Assembly: GCF_052324685.1 (NCBI RefSeq)
Contig: NC_135220.1
Span: 3,655,216 to 3,719,215 of the forward strand
From: Brachyhypopomus gauderio
Lineage: Eukaryota; Chordata; Actinopteri; Gymnotiformes; Hypopomidae
DNA: 64,000 nt
Direction of reading: 5' to 3'
The position numbers and the translations under genes were made by a program. Below, one piece after another: positions 51,328 through 62,789 of the stretch; position 1 is the first letter of the stretch; every line of letters starts with the position of its first letter. Under the pieces are notes generated by a model. That model saw only the letters and a program-made list of their open reading frames with translations, did no database searches and had not been told where the DNA came from.

Positions 51328-52825
51328 GTTATTATTGTAATCAATTGTGATATTTGTTTCTTTGCTTTCTTTGTCATTATTCCTCTCTGTATGCAAGTAC
51401 CCTCTGTCCTTCCTCCTGGGGATGACTCCACTGGCCCATGAGTTGGGTTACTGGGCTTACTGGGCCTGCAATAGAGGACTGATGATGGCAGGCAAAAAAT
51501 AAGACTCCTTACATTCACCAGCATGTCTCCTAATGCTCCCTGACAAAAGGCATACACAGTCACACAATCTATGCAAGATGACCAAGATTACCATCTGTTC
51601 CATATTATCCAGGATGCCCTGCCTTTGAGGTAAAGTGATTTGAATTCAGATATTCATTATGCTGAAATTAACTACCACTGATTACAGAATCTAGATCATT
51701 TATATAGATACCTGGGATTGTCAAGGTTTCCTGATGGATTAAAAATAATAGTTCAAAAAAGTCAATAGAGACATTCGGCATGGAAGGTGTATTTGAGTGT
51801 GATACAACTCAAATCTAGGATGTTTGTTTGAGACTGCTATGTAAATGGATGTAATATTTAATTTCCGGCACTAGAGGGCGCTAAACAAAAGCTGAATGAT
51901 GAATGCTGAAATTTCTTCATTTCTTCATTATTTGTACAAAAAATGACCAAAAAGAAATAAATATATGAATAAATAAATAACTCCTCAAACGTCTCTTCTA
52001 ATAACATACTAACATAATGTGGAACATTCTCTTAAAGCCATTATCACTACTTTAATTATTTTAACTTATGAAAGTGTATTTAACACATGATATCAAGGAT
52101 TAAATATTTTTATTTCAAGTAGCTAAAATATAAAATTATGCATTTGTATTTTTGTAAAGTTTCTCAGTCCTGAGCACATAAATGACAAATATATATGTCA
52201 TCCTGCTTATGTTGTGCTGACTTGACCAGAATCCTAAACCTTGTGTCCAACATATCCTTAACATTGCACATGGCAGAACAGGAAATCAACCTGAAGTAAA
52301 CAGGAAACTAAGGATAATGAGAGCCACTGGGGGACCATGGTACAGAATAGTGTAGTGCGCCTTTATTGTTTCTAAGAGATAGAAACTCAAAAAAAAGAGA
52401 AAATGTCCATGGAGCGTGTTTTCCGATGCTCAGGCTTTTCTGAGCTGTACCAGAAGCCCTCAATATTCTCAGGATGGTACATTCCATTATTGTTATTTTC
52501 AACTGAGAAACACAAAAGAACATTGTTTTGTCATGGTCTTTTTTTTTTTTTTACCTCATCGCTCATTTATTTGACCTCATACCACACAAAAAGTTGACTG
52601 TAATCTCACTTTTCCAGAAAGGTTACTATGTGGACCTGTCTCAATTTTCTCATCACATTCAAAGCCTAAACTGGCCCTAAACAATTACTCAAGTGGTGCA
52701 CACGTGATAAAAAAATAAAAACAAACAATTAGATCACACAATACTTTATTACAATTTTCCTTGTACAAACATAATTGTTGACTTGGAACCTGGTGGATCA
52801 AAACAAAGTCCATATATGGAAGGAA
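51328..52825. other. Unclassified intergenic sequence
   Basis: No gene recognised. AT-rich with a poly-T run at about 52540-52552. Confidence 0.55.
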
Positions 52826-53226
52826 GGAACCCTGTACTGAAGGCTAACTCTTCTATCCTGAAGGAACCCTGTACTGAAGGCTAACTCTTCTATCCTGAAG
52901 GAACCCTGTACTGAAGGCTAACTCTTCTATCCTGAAGGAACCCTGTACTGAAGGCTAACTCTTCTATCCTGAAGAAACCTTGTTCTGAAGGCTAATTCTT
53001 CTATCCTGAAGGAACCCTCTTATGACGGCTAACTCTTCTATCCTGAAGGAACTCTGTACTGAAGGCTAACTCTTCTATCCTGAAGGAACTCTGTACTGAA
53101 GGCTAACTCTTCTATCCTGAAGGAACCCTAAACTAAAGGCTAACTCTTCTATCCTGAAGGAACCCTGCACTGAAGGTTAACTCTTCTATCCTGAAGGAAC
53201 CCTGCACTGAAGGCTAACTCTTCTAC
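52826..53226. repeat. 37-bp minisatellite, block 1 (about 11 copies)
   Basis: The unit is CTGAAGGAACCCTGTACTGA followed by AGGCTAACTCTTCTATC. The same array resumes at 54191 after an inserted LINE. Confidence 0.95.
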
Positions 53227-54190
53227 ACAATTCTGACACAATTCCAATCTTTAAATGTAGACTTAAGACTCACCTATTTAATCAAGCCTTCAGTTAATAT
53301 TCCCCTTGTAAGGTGTGGGGCTCTGGGGCCTCCAGACGTTGAGATTTCTGGTCATCTGAGATGCTGTCATCCACTCCCACTCTTGTTAGACACCCCCACT
53401 CTTGTTGGTAGTGTCAGTCAGTCATCTGCGGTTCGTTAACTCGGTTCACGTTGAATAGCTACAGGTTGGTCTTTTACAAAATGAGAGAAAATTCCGTTTT
53501 AGCTTTGCATTCACACAGCGTTCAATTGAAGAAAAAAAAGGATAAAGGAGCTTGGCCCGGATCAACCAAATTTACAAATTCGGCAGAACGCGAGTGATCG
53601 AGGACGAGCTTACACCCGAGCCTTTTCCAGCTCTTCCTATGACAAACGGAGCTGGCTAGCTGGATGCGATGTAAGCAATGCCTTTTACTGCTTCCCATGT
53701 TTGCTTTTTCAAAGTCCTGGCACAGAAAAATTGTGGACAAGGACCGGGGTACGAGACTTAAAACATCTTTCAGATAAATGCAAACGGCACGACTTTTCTG
53801 AGAAACTCAATGACCTATGACAGACTGAATGCACTGGCCATGTTGTCAATGGAGAAAAGACTAGTCACAGAGATGACTGAATTTAATACAAATGTAATAG
53901 AGAAATTTGCAAGCCAGAAGGAAAGGAGGGCAAAATTCATGTTCAGATAAATAAAGGGCACTAAGACTGCTTTATTTGTTTTTCATTTTTTTGCGCCCCC
54001 CTCAATTTTTTTTGCACCAGCCGCCACTGGTCCTCCCGAGATTTCTTCCTAATCCCCACCATCATAGGGAGTTTTTCCTTGCCACTGTCGTCTTTGGCAT
54101 GCTCATTAGGGATCTGGACCCATACAATTGTAAAGCTGCTTTGTGACAACATGTGTTGTGAAAAGCACTATATAAATATCTTTGACTTTT
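53227..54190 (+). mobile_element. L2-like LINE 3' end inserted in the minisatellite
   Basis: At 53235-53297 an in-frame remnant reads IFKCRLKTHLFNQAFS followed by a stop, a typical C-terminus of fish CR1/L2-clade reverse-transcriptase ORFs. The 3' UTR tail (AGGGAGTTTTTCCTTGCCAC, AAAGCTGCTTTGTGACAAC, AAAGCACTATATAAATA) ends at about 54188. The tail is separated from the ORF end by the hAT remnant at 53462-54029. Confidence 0.75.
53462..54029 (+). pseudogene. Internally deleted hAT transposase copy
   Basis: The right end CCGCCACTG is the mirror of the common hAT terminus CAGTGGCGG; the left end CAGGTTGGTC is partly decayed. At 53545-53820 a frame encodes a TTF-type zinc-finger N-terminus (ending of the segment: SWLAGCDVSNAFYCFPC, then LFQSPGTEKLWTRTGVRDL). 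At 53816-53950 a second, overlapping frame encodes a hAT-dimerisation C-terminus (YDRLNALAMLSMEKRLV ... FASQKERRAKFMFR, stop). The catalytic middle is missing and the two ends meet out of frame near 53815, so this copy cannot encode an active transposase. Confidence 0.8.
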
Positions 54191-55373
54191 ATGGAACTCT
54201 GTACTGAAGGCTAACTCTTCTATCCTGAAAGAACCCTGTTCTGAAGGCTAATTCTTCTATCCTGAAGGAACCATGTACTGAAGGCTAACTCTTCTATCCT
54301 GAAGGAACCCTAGACTGAAAGCTAACTTTTCTATCCTGAAGGAACCCTACACTGAAGGCTAACTCTTCTATCCTGAAGGAACCCTACACTGAAGGCTAAC
54401 TCTTCTATCCTGAAGGAACCATGTACTGAAGGCTAACTCTTCTATCCTGAAGGAACCATGTACTGAAGGCTAACTCTTCTATCCTGAAGGAACCATGTAC
54501 TGAAGGCTAACTCTTCTATCCTGAAGGAACCCTACACTAAAGGCTAACTCTTCTATCCTGAAGGAACCCTACACTGAAGGCTAACTCTTCTATCCTGAAG
54601 GAACCATGTACTGAAGGTTAACTCTTCTATCCTGAAGGAACCATGTACTGAAGGCTAACTCTTCTATCCTGAAGGAACCCTAGACTGAAAGCTAACTCTT
54701 CTATCCTGAAGGAACCCTACACTGAAGGCTAACTCTTCTATCCTGAAGGAACCCTACACTGAAAGCTAACTCTTCTATCCTGAAGGAACCCTGCACTGAA
54801 GGCTAACTCTTCTATCCTGAAGGAACCCTACACTGAAGGCTAACTCTTCTATCCTGAAGGAACCATGTACTGAAGGCTAACTCTTCTATCCTGAAGGAAC
54901 CATGTACTGAAGGCTAACTCTTCTATCCTGAAGGAACCATGTACTGAAGGCTAACTCTTCTATCCTGAAGGAACCCTACACTAAAGGCTAACTCTTCTAT
55001 CCTGAAGGAACCCTACACTGAAGGCTAACTCTTCTATCCTGAAGGAACCCTGCACTGAAGGCTAACTCTTCTATCCTGAAGGAACCATGTACTGAAGGTT
55101 AACTCTTCTATCCTGAAGGAACCATGTACTGAAGGCTAACTCTTCTATCCTGAAGGAACCATGTACTGAAGGCTAACTCTTCTATCCTGAAGGAACCCTA
55201 GACTGAAAGCTAACTCTTCTATCCTGAAGGAACCCTACACTGAAGGCTAACTCTTCTATCCTGAAGGAACCCTACACTGAAAGCTAACTCTTCTATCCTG
55301 AAGGAACCCTGCACTGAAGGCTAACTCTTCTATCCTGAAGGAACCCTACACTGAAAGCTAACTCTTCTATCCT
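54191..55373. repeat. 37-bp minisatellite, block 2 (about 32 copies)
   Basis: Continuation of the array at 52826. Variant units recur at long intervals: one form (CCTACACTAA) at 54531 and 54975, 444 bases or 12 units apart; another (TAGACTGAAA) at 54681 and 55199, 518 bases or 14 units apart. The array therefore has larger internal duplications. Confidence 0.95.
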
Positions 55374-56704
55374 TTTACTCACTCAGACTAGCCCCTGTGC
55401 AATAGTACTTTGCGCCACACTTGATAACCATGCACAGCAATGTGACAAACATCCTGTCTTCCTTTTCTCTACTAAATTGCACCTTTGACGCATATAGAGT
55501 TTCACACAAAGACTTTATTTATGAATTATGAGCCTTTACCAAACAAAATACCCACTGGACACAAAGCAGAGTTAATGCCAGCCTCTCCAGACACAGATTT
55601 TAAAACAAATGCTATCCAAAGCACATAGTAAACAGAAACAGATATGGCAAAAGTGGGTAAGGCAAAATATTACATTACCTTCCCCAGCACACAATGTGGT
55701 GCTGTTCCATGGACCGATTTGAATACAAATGCTGCTTTAACATTCTGAAGGCCTACACCAACAGGACAAGCATTCCCAATCTGGAGGAGTAGGCTACAGT
55801 GGAGAGCAAATGTCCCCTCAGGTAGTAGTACCCTTACCCCCACTTCAGGAGTTATGCCAAACAGGAGATATGAGACACAAGCCTGAACTGTAAATCCAAA
55901 CGTTGAGATAGTGAGTTTAGTGAGTTGATACGTCATTAAAGATAGTAGATGACCATTGGTTCACAGGCTAGAAGAGGTAGGACAGAGTAATTGAAGAGGC
56001 AGAAATTACAGGTATGGGATCCACCCATCCAATGCAGATGTAAATGGGGGGGGGGGGGTGTTTTCAGCTTCACCACCCAACACATGATCTATGGTCATAT
56101 TGTAAAAGTGATCATCCACAGTGATCTGAATAGGGATCCAAGAGTGAGCAAGATGAAAGCGAAAAGTCCCTTGCAAGGACAGATATTTATGCAGTTGCAA
56201 AATTACCTAGACATGTTTAAATTCTAAGGATAGCTTAATATTAATGCAGTAGCTTAACAAAAATAAGCAATAAAAACATATACAAGAAACAACAGTATAA
56301 ATCTCATGAAGGATCTCACAACTGGTCCAGTGGGGCATTTATAGTCACATGATGTCAACCACATGGTGTGAACCTTTAACATCTGATTCCTTCTTTCCTT
56401 CTCTCATATGTACTATATGTTAATATACCAGAATAAACCTGTTCTCATTTACATTTTTTCCTGTTCTTGTTATCAGATAATGGCACGAGTATGAAATGGG
56501 GGGTGACTGAAAGAGCATCATTTAACTGAAATCCAGGCCAGTACCAAGGTCCTGCTCTGATCAAATTCGGACCATATAACTGCAGTGTCGTTTGCTAAAA
56601 TGGCCACACGTGCTTTGGACTGGGGATCAACAAGTCTGTTGACAAGAACCCAATGGAGCTGAGGACCCCAGATGAGTCATGTCACTGGAATCTTAGCCAT
56701 CTGC
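55374..56704. other. Unclassified intergenic sequence
   Basis: No gene recognised. A poly-G run of about 12 lies at 56047-56058. Confidence 0.55.
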
Positions 56705-56923
56705 GTTAGCACTCCTTATACCTACCGCTCAGTGTGTTCTTTTGCCTATACCTGTGTAATAGGCAATCGTGGGTTCGATTCCCAGACCTGAGGCCATGAC
56801 TGAGGTGCCCCTGAGCAAGGCCCTTAAACCTCAATTGCTCACTTGTATAAAAATGAGATAAAAATGTAAGTCGCTCTGGATAAGGGCATCTGCCAAATGC
56901 CATAAATGTAAATGTAAATGTAA
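56705..56923 (+). mobile_element. tRNA-derived SINE (V-SINE-like)
   Basis: An RNA polymerase III B box GGTTCGATTCC lies at 56772-56782, followed by the conserved central segment CTGAGCAAGGCCCTTAAACC and the 3' segment GTAAGTCGCTCTGGATAAGG with a TAAATG-repeat tail. The order fits fish V-SINEs. The A-box region is diverged, so the left edge is approximate. Confidence 0.8.
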
Positions 56924-57665
56924 TGCTTGTTTAAACCTACAGAGGGCAGTGCACTGTGTATTTACAGCATATGCCCAACAAAGCCAATCTCTCCTGCAGA
57001 AAAACACATGTCCCAACGTGACCCCAGTGCCCAAGGCATGCCTATTGTGAATGAGTAACCGGCAGTAACTGGTAATAATTGGCAGGTGTGTTTTTACAGA
57101 GACTACCGAACTTGGCAGAAGCACTTATTGAGCTGATAATTTATCTCCCTTTCAAGACACATTATACACACGGTTCAGCGTGTCCTCAACTAACCCTGTT
57201 AGATGTCTTGGTCGTCTGTACATGTAGGGTGAAAGGTAAGGAAAATATGAAGTGCTACGCCACACCATCAGCGAGGCAGCAGTCAGAGCTGGCCTTTCCT
57301 CCGCACCTGCCTGAATGAGCAGGTATGTGGGCTTATTTACACAGATCTGCACAATGAAGTAATACCCTCGTGGTACTAGTGGTGTTTTTGGCAATACGGA
57401 GAAGCCTCTCTTTCAGTAAAAGATGGGGTTAGGGTCATGCACCAGTACAAATGGTTAAATGATATCTGTTGAATAACGCACTGTGACTTGATAGTAAGTC
57501 TCTTCTTATGATACAGTCAAGAAGAAGTCAACAGTTTCCAAGCCTGTCACCTGCCCCAGAGTTACAAATTGATTCAATCAGTCACTTTGTGGTGGTGAGT
57601 CGCTGAACTATCACTGTGTTTGCTCAGCAGCTGTGACACCTGTGAAGCGCCCTGGGCCTAAGCAA

Positions 57666-57668
<3 letters not shown>

Positions 57669-57719
<51 letters not shown>

Positions 57720-57891
57720 TCTAAAAAGTTCAGATTAGCGGTAGAACCCAGCCCTCTAAGAATATGGTCTCTGCACGGAAATGACTGAACAGTGTGTGCA
57801 GGAAGTGGTGTGAGCAGTTGGAGAGATGCAGACCCCCATCTAAAAGCCTCTGAGTTCTCACACACATGAAAAGGTGCTCTCCCAGGACAGG

Positions 57892-57955
<64 letters not shown>
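57669..57955. repeat. Opposed (GT)n and (CA)n microsatellites
   Basis: A GT tract at 57669-57716 and a CA tract at 57892-57955 are inverted relative to each other with about 175 bases between, and could pair as a stem. Confidence 0.95.
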
Positions 57956-57958
<3 letters not shown>

Positions 57959-60900
57959 TAAATTGTCTGACCTAGATTCCCCTCATCTGAACCGCCGTGG
58001 TGGGGTTAGGGGGTGTTGTCCCCCGTCAATGGTTTGAAATGCTGCCAAATAGAACTGCAACTGAAACTTTTACTAAACCCCCACCACCACCCTCCCCCAC
58101 CTTTCACACAGGAAGAGACAACACAGGGAACAGATGAAGAAAATCAAAATGAATTCATAGCTTTTGCAACCCGTAGGACTTCTATCCAGATCTCCTTCTC
58201 TCCGGTTTTGTGGTCTCAGTGTTGAGTGAAGGCTCCATGTAAGCACTGCCAGTTTATTGTGTGAGGGGAGCTGAGCTTTGGATTTCTACAGGAGAGAAAT
58301 ACACAATTCCATCGATAACAAAGAGAACATGACATGACAGTGGGCTGATCCGGACTGCGCCTGAACACAAACATGCAGGAGAAACATGGATGCATTCCTG
58401 AACATGCCGCACATGTGACACTAGGTCCATCTGTGGACTGTGATCTCAATCCTGTACCAGGAAGGACCTCTGAAGGGTTTTCTTTCAGTCACTTCCTCTT
58501 TGTTAGCTAAAGGAACTCAAGGAGTCTAGGGAGTCTGACCAACTCTGAGCAGTTGCTTTGTCGGCTTGTGGTTTAAACTTCAGACATTTTTCCTCCACTT
58601 GTCTGGACACATTTGTTTGAGCTGGTTTCAGGTGCACTGAATGTTCTCCATCTGAGCAGGTTAAGAACTCCAGAAGCTCCAGAAGACGTGTGCATGAAGA
58701 TAAATAGGTGATGAGGTTTTGCAGCTGGGGGGGTGGGGTGTGGAGGGGGTACTTCAGCTTGTCCTCCTGGTCTGCACCCCGTCGTTGTTTTTTCCAAAAC
58801 AGTGCAAACCCTGGACACCAGCGACGCAGCGTCGAGACGCATGGAACTCAAGCTGGATGCCTCAAACTCCCCTGGACAGGCGCCAAATGTTGACAAAAGC
58901 AGTGAGTGATTTCACAGGGGTGAAGGGCTGAAGTGGTCGACCACTCATTCTTCGTTTGGATCATATGTGAGACCCCTGAGACTGAGTGAGAGCAGAGGGA
59001 GGCACAAGGTAAGAGGTGTTGAGAATTACCCAGTCCTGAGGACCTCAGCATGTTTCTTCTTGTAGCTTACCGAACTATTGGATTGCGTTGTTTTCGTTTT
59101 CTTTTTTAAAGAGATAAGTAACCCATGTCAGTCTGGCTGAGGCAGAAAGATCGCCCTTCATCCTCCTGAGAACGTCTGAGATTGAGCTTCTTATGGACTC
59201 TCATCTCTCTGTGCTCTGAAGTAAATATCACTGTGCCTTTATGACTGTAACTTGCTGCTCGAATCACAAATCGTCAGATCTCTCCGCCTTCCATTTCTTC
59301 CTAGCTCTTTCTTTACTAGCGCTCTCTCTCTTTTTTCTCTCTCTCTTCTCTTTCTTTCTCTCTCCTCGCACTCTCTCTCTTTCTCTGTTTGTCTTGTTTA
59401 CTCGGTGGCTGTGCTGGAGAGGGCAGGGAGAGAAAACAGGCTCACGCTAAGGCAGGCGAACCTCTGGCTACTTTTAGTTAGCACTTTTCCCTAGCCCCTC
59501 GATGCAGTGCAGTTCTTCAGAGCCTATTTCTCTCTCTCTTTCTTCCTAATAGGAACTATGTATATATAAGTCTCCTTCACCTGCTGCCATGACCATGCCT
59601 GTTTCTCCTTGATTTTCAAGCCTTCATCATCCAGGTATTTAAATATATTTTTGTGAAACGTTTGCCCTTCTGGTCTTTCCTGCTTGACTTCAGCAGACCC
59701 ACAGATTCTTCACTATATTTCTTTCCTGGCCTCTCCTATCTTCTCACCATCATATTCCTCCTGTAAATTTGTTTTCTTGTAGCTGTGGCTTACATTTCAC
59801 CATTTCTACTTTGCCGACGACCATATAACTAACTTTAAACTTAACCCTAATCCTGTACCTAAACCTAACCTATTTCTACTCAGAAAACATTTTAATGATG
59901 GAAAACCTCCAACCTCCATTGACGACTGGTCTTTGATACACAAATTTCTCAGATGCTGTGGTTGTCATTGTAGATGTTGTTGCTGGAGGTAATAGTTTGT
60001 TGAAGGTTTGTTGGAAGTAAAGGTGTAACAGATGTTTCATTGTGTTCTGTACATTCCAGTTTCTGCGGGTTTGTTGTGGTGGTTTAATGCGCACTGAATT
60101 GAAAACCCTGATGAATCTGGAGTTGACAGGATCGTTTGTGGTTTTCATCAAAACCAAGTTGTTTGTATCCTGTAAATTGTAAATCAATACACAACTGCTG
60201 TTGTTCACTGCTAACAGAAGAACAGTTGTACTTTCTTTCATTGTTAATTTGTGGAAATAGTTTCTTCACTGACTTACCCTGCAGTTTTGTGAGCACTGTG
60301 GTTTTAGTGTGTGTACACAGAATATGCAGTATCAAAGAAATTAATCTTATGTGTACTATTTTATCAAGACTTGATTTAACAACATTGCATATTTTATAGC
60401 ATTATGTACATGAACTGTCTGGTCAAGACAAGATTTGTGTATGAACTGGAATGGTCAAATAGCAGATTCAAAGTCAAGTACATTACATTTTCCATAGTAA
60501 TGTGAAACCCTTATGTATAGACATTTAAAATGCATATGCTTTATGTAAGATAATTTTAAAAGTATACATAACACAGATTTGTTGTTGAAGAAGAATTCAT
60601 ATTTGTTATGAATTACAACAAAATCTGTTTAACAAGAGGACACATTCAAGATGGCGGTGATTGGCCATGTGTTTGTGTGGTAGTGTGCTCAGTTCTTTTG
60701 ACTTTGACTAGAAACTTCTGTTAAAACACTCTGCTGAAAACATACAAATTGCCGTAGTGCTCTTGACGATAATCCCCTATCCCTCTGCTTCTGACAAATC
60801 TCAAAACCAGACCTTGGGCTCATTCTGAAGGGAAACTGGAACTGTGTCATTTGGTGATACATGTAAAGGTTTTTCTTCTGTTATTTGACGTTTGTGCTGT

Positions 60901-62639
60901 AATGTGTGTCAGCATGAGGCAAGTCTACTGCCCTCCATCTTTCACAATCTAGATGCTGTGAAAGATTCAGTGTGCATGTTTATTTTGCACAGAGACAGAG
61001 AGCTGGAGAAAGAGAGAAGGAGGGAGGGAGAGAAGGAGAGAGGGAGGGAGGGAAGAAAGGGAAGTGTGTCCTCCTCCCCGTTCTCCTCAGATGAACTTAT
61101 CATGTTGCTTCATAGTTTTTTTCCCTCTCTCTCTCCCTCCCCCCACACCCCACCCTCTCTCTCTCTCTCTGTCTCGCTCTCCATTTGGCCTACTTCCTGC
61201 ATTTACTGTACTGCTGACAATTAGCTGCTCTGTACAGTGACCGGCCGCATCACATTAGCCAGCAGGAAGTCTTTCTTTAGAGAAGGCGGAGTTTAACTCT
61301 GCATTCACACGCAACACAGAGAGGACCGAAATGCATCTTAGGATGCATTCTTAGTAAAAAAGAACACTATAGAAGAGAAGAAAAAACACTGTAGAAGAGA
61401 TGTAAAAAAAAGAACACTATTGAAGAGATGTAAGAAAAAGAGTAACTGGTTTAAATTAATGAGTAAAGAAAGCTTAAATGGTCCAAATGGGGTTATCAGA
61501 AGTTCAGAAGTAGAAATTCATAATACATAATTGAATGTTGAAACAGCAGTGTTGTACCTAAAAGTTAACATTCATGCTCTAGTGTGCACTAATGCGGTTG
61601 CACTCAGGATTGTGTGTTCTAAAACCACAATATAGTTAGCTGTATTGTGGGTAAAGATAGTTTGCTAATCTAGAGTGTGTGCGCAGGCGAGGCGAGGCTG
61701 AGGTCTTATCTGGGAGTGTAGACGGCTAACAGCAACCCTCCATTGCATGTGTGACAGAGTCACCCAAGGTCAAGGCCATCTCTGCTTCCTGTTTTGGGGG
61801 GTGCTATTTTTGCAATAACGGCAGTGCTCTTGGTTGAACACGATAGCAGCGCACGTCACAAAGTACATCGTCTCTGCTGCTTTTCGGGGATTTCAGCAGC
61901 CTTAACTCCTCCATTAATATAGAATATTTTAGTTCAGCACTGAACCTCCCACTTTTGTGCATATCAGTGAATACACCGTGGAAGAATGTTGTTGTCAAGT
62001 CAGGGGTGAGGGGTCAGGCAATAGAGTCATGCACACTCATCCTTCATCACATATCACGAGTATCAATAAAGAAGAAGTCAGTAAAGAGAGGACACCACAC
62101 AATTCTCCCCATACCAAACCCAGTTCTCTTCATACCAAATCCAGTCAACAATTACAGGCAGATCAAAATGATACTTGCTCATCACTATAGGGGTGTTGCA
62201 TGGGAAGATGGGGGTTAACATGATTGTAAGGGCCTGTGACGAGGGCTCTGAAGCCCTGGGGTGGTGGAGCCCACTGTTGGGTCCCAAGTCCCTGGTGACC
62301 CCCTGCTTCAGTACACACTGCTTCAGTACACACTAACATGTGTCAGGTAGCCTTCCTACCAAGGATGCTATTAATTTTCTGTGATGCATTATGGAAATTC
62401 CATGTCCATGTGACAAAGAAAGACTCAAGGTGCTGTCATTGTTACTTACGTAAGGGGAACTTTGTTAAAAATATTACAGGTTGAACACTATCTTGCAGAA
62501 ACTCTACGGTGAGAAGGAATACCAATAAAATGGACTTTGACATTATCTTTGACTTACCTACTTAGTAATAAATGTTAAAGATTTTTTTAAATTAAAGATA
62601 GTCTTACTATGATTAAACCCTGACCAGCGTGTGGTTTTG
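57956..62639. other. Gene-free stretch with simple-sequence tracts
   Basis: No exon recognised on either strand. Pyrimidine-rich CT tracts lie at about 59320-59400, a purine-rich GAGAGG tract at about 61010-61070 and an opposing CT-rich tract at 61120-61185. Reading frames here are short, lack a family match and do not follow splice-site patterns I could chain. Confidence 0.5.
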
Positions 62640-62680
62640 AACCTCACTGACCAGTGTGTGGTATTGTAACTTATTGACCA

Positions 62681-62789
62681 GGGGTGGGTTTCCCGAAACG
62701 TTTGTAGCGCTAAGTACTTCGTAACCTCTTATGAAACGTACGAGGTTAAGAAGTACTTAGCGCTAAGAACGTTTCGGGAAACTCACCCC
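62681..62789. mobile_element. Foldback element with 48-bp arms
   Basis: The left arm starts GGGGTGGGTTTCCCGAAACG and continues AGCGCTAAGTACTTC; the right arm, read on the other strand, starts GGGGTGAGTTTCCCGAAACG. Arms of 48 bases differ at about four positions and enclose a 13-base loop. It interrupts a short tandem repeat of the type GACCAGTGTGTGGTATTGAA, with CCAG at both borders. Confidence 0.8.

Noticed and set aside
56765-56790. tRNA gene suggested by a B box
   Set aside because: No acceptor stem or anticodon arm can be drawn, and the downstream sequence is that of a SINE.
60648-60700. AAGATGGCGG as a start codon and YY1 site of a hidden gene
   Set aside because: The frame stops after ten codons and no donor follows. 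A similar ATGGCGG at about 15276 also leads nowhere.
59300-61190. CT-rich and GA-rich tracts as a regulatory or triplex switch
   Set aside because: Simple low-complexity tracts common in fish DNA, with no gene nearby to connect them to.
61804-61998. 64-codon minus-strand frame containing LKYSILMEELRLLKSPKSS
   Set aside because: No family recognised, no flanking exons that could be chained, and its length is expected by chance.
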